NCBI RefSeq assembly: GCF_022179465.1
Contig: NZ_BPQV01000009.1
Location: forward strand, 1-64,000
Length of the DNA: 64,000 nucleotides
Direction: 5' to 3'
DNA from: Methylobacterium organophilum
GTDB lineage: Bacteria > Pseudomonadota > Alphaproteobacteria > Rhizobiales > Beijerinckiaceae
A model generated the notes under the pieces. It was not told the DNA's origin. It searched no databases and saw only the letters and a program-made list of their open reading frames with translations. How positions within the stretch are numbered: position 1 is the stretch's first letter; each line of letters begins with the position of its first letter. Of the stretch, positions 63,303 through 64,000 are shown piece by piece. The translations under genes were made by a program, and so were the position numbers.

Positions 63303-64000
63303 CTACTCGACCACCAGCTTGTAGCTCTGCCCCGGCCGCACGCTCGCGCCACGCTCCATGCCATTGAGCACGAGGAAGCGCTCGCTCGCCCGGTCGGTCA
63401 CCACCATGCGGCGGGCGAAGCTCTCGACGGTGTCGCCCTGGGCGGCGGTGACGACTTCGAGATGCAGCGGCTTGAGGGAGCGGGCCTCTTCCGGCGGCAC
63501 GCTCGACAGGCTCTCGATCCAGCGCCGGAAGGCCGGCTCGGGATCGGTGCTGCCCTTGGCGGCCATGATCATGCGGTAGGTCGCGTCGCCCTCGCGGATG
63601 GCGGCGAGGCGGAAGGTCCAATCCTTGCCGCGGGAGAGCGCGGTGACGGCGGCCCGGCCGCCGATCATCCGGTTCTGGATGGAGCCCGGCTCGATCGCAT
63701 CGTTCCAGGTCGCCTTGAGCATGTCCTCGAGGCTGCGGCCGCTGTTGCTCTCGACCTGATCGAACAGGAGCCGGCTCCTGCCGTCGCGGGTGGTGCCGAG
63801 CACGGCGTTGCGGGTATTCTCGATGGCGAAGCCGTCGGGCACCTCGAAGGCGATGCCGAGGCTCTGGTGGATGAAGCGCTTCCCGCGCACGACACCCTCG
63901 CCGGGATTGTCACCGTAGCTGAGCCCGTCGATCGCCGCCATGTAGCGGGCGCGCTCGTCGGCGCCGAGGCCGGGGGCACCGATGCGGCGGGCGGCCTGGG
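63303..64000 (-). CDS. M48-family metalloprotease, C-terminal part (5' end off the window)
   Basis: The right edge cuts this gene; 232 codons are visible without a start. The visible part begins QAARRIGAPGLGADERARY and continues with YGDNPGEGVVRGKRFIHQSL, typical of the region after the zinc-protease domain in alphaproteobacterial M48 (BepA/LoiP-like) proteases. The C terminus (about residues 180-232) looks LysM-like (AAQGDTVESFARRMV, NGMERGASVRPGQSYKLVV). The HExxH motif would lie beyond the edge, so the call rests on C-terminal family similarity. Probably periplasmic and linked to outer-membrane quality control. Confidence 0.65.
   Translation of the reverse strand, partial: QAARRIGAPGLGADERARYMAAIDGLSYGDNPGEGVVRGKRFIHQSLGIAFEVPDGFAIENTRNAVLGTTRDGRSRLLFDQVESNSGRSLEDMLKATWNDAIEPGSIQNRMIGGRAAVTALSRGKDWTFRLAAIREGDATYRMIMAAKGSTDPEPAFRRWIESLSSVPPEEARSLKPLHLEVVTAAQGDTVESFARRMVVTDRASERFLVLNGMERGASVRPGQSYKLVVE

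Overview
The window is about 64 kb of dense, very GC-rich DNA. It looks like the chromosome of a hopanoid-making alphaproteobacterium, most likely Methylobacterium/Methylorubrum. Pointers are the split hpn gene set, a propionyl-CoA carboxylase alpha subunit, EF-P with its beta-lysylation enzymes, a RibB with a degenerate GTP-cyclohydrolase II domain, and short GC-rich intergenic palindromes. There are no rRNA or tRNA genes, insertion sequences, phage genes or CRISPR arrays that I can support. The species is inferred, not proven.

Layout. 0.3-3.7 kb: a small secreted protein, a secreted DNA/RNA endonuclease and a hypothetical protein in one tight operon, then the ribosome-associated ABC-F protein EttA. 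3.9-11.6 kb: a capsule/exopolysaccharide locus built around a divergent promoter. A KpsS-like protein, an SDR and a formyltransferase lie leftward; a KpsC-like Kdo transferase, a membrane sulfatase/LTA-synthase-like protein and a Wza/KpsD-like export lipoprotein lie rightward. 11.6-12.1 kb: palindromic repeats. 12.1-25.4 kb: the hopanoid locus: hpnG and hpnH (convergent and overlapping), hpnN, hpnK, an MHS-family transporter, the leftward operon hpnL-hpnM-hpnI-hpnJ and, divergent from hpnL, a glycine/inosamine-type amidinotransferase. 25.5-33.0 kb: envelope and housekeeping genes, including MipA-like OMP, GST, two alpha/beta hydrolases, an orphan receiver, DUF192, a double cold-shock protein and a DUF1624 membrane protein. 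33.1-35.9 kb: efp divergent from epmA-epmB. 36-44.2 kb: YdcF-like, DUF3253, DUF599, acylphosphatase, a formate/nitrite channel, gamma-glutamylcyclotransferase, pccA, an L,D-transpeptidase and a deacetylase-family enzyme. 44.6-64 kb: a chemoreceptor, ribB, aroC, anmK, tyrS, a giant AsmA-like protein, bcp, ahcY, an acyl-CoA synthetase, nitroreductase, an EEP nuclease, cardiolipin synthase and the 3' part of an M48 protease running off the edge.

How the genes work together. HpnH makes adenosylhopane and HpnG removes adenine, opening the extended hopanoid branch. HpnI adds GlcNAc to bacteriohopanetetrol, HpnK deacetylates it, and HpnJ (radical SAM) converts the glucosamine to an aminocyclitol ether. 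HpnL, HpnM and HpnN are membrane or periplasmic proteins for moving hopanoids. The most interesting gene is the amidinotransferase at 24220-25398. It keeps the catalytic Asp/His/Cys of the AGAT/StrB family, which transfers amidino groups from arginine to amines, including aminocyclitols. It shares a promoter region with hpnL. I propose that it installs the guanidine group on bacteriohopanetetrol cyclitol ether. Guanidine-substituted cyclitol ethers are reported from Methylobacterium; I do not know of an assigned gene.
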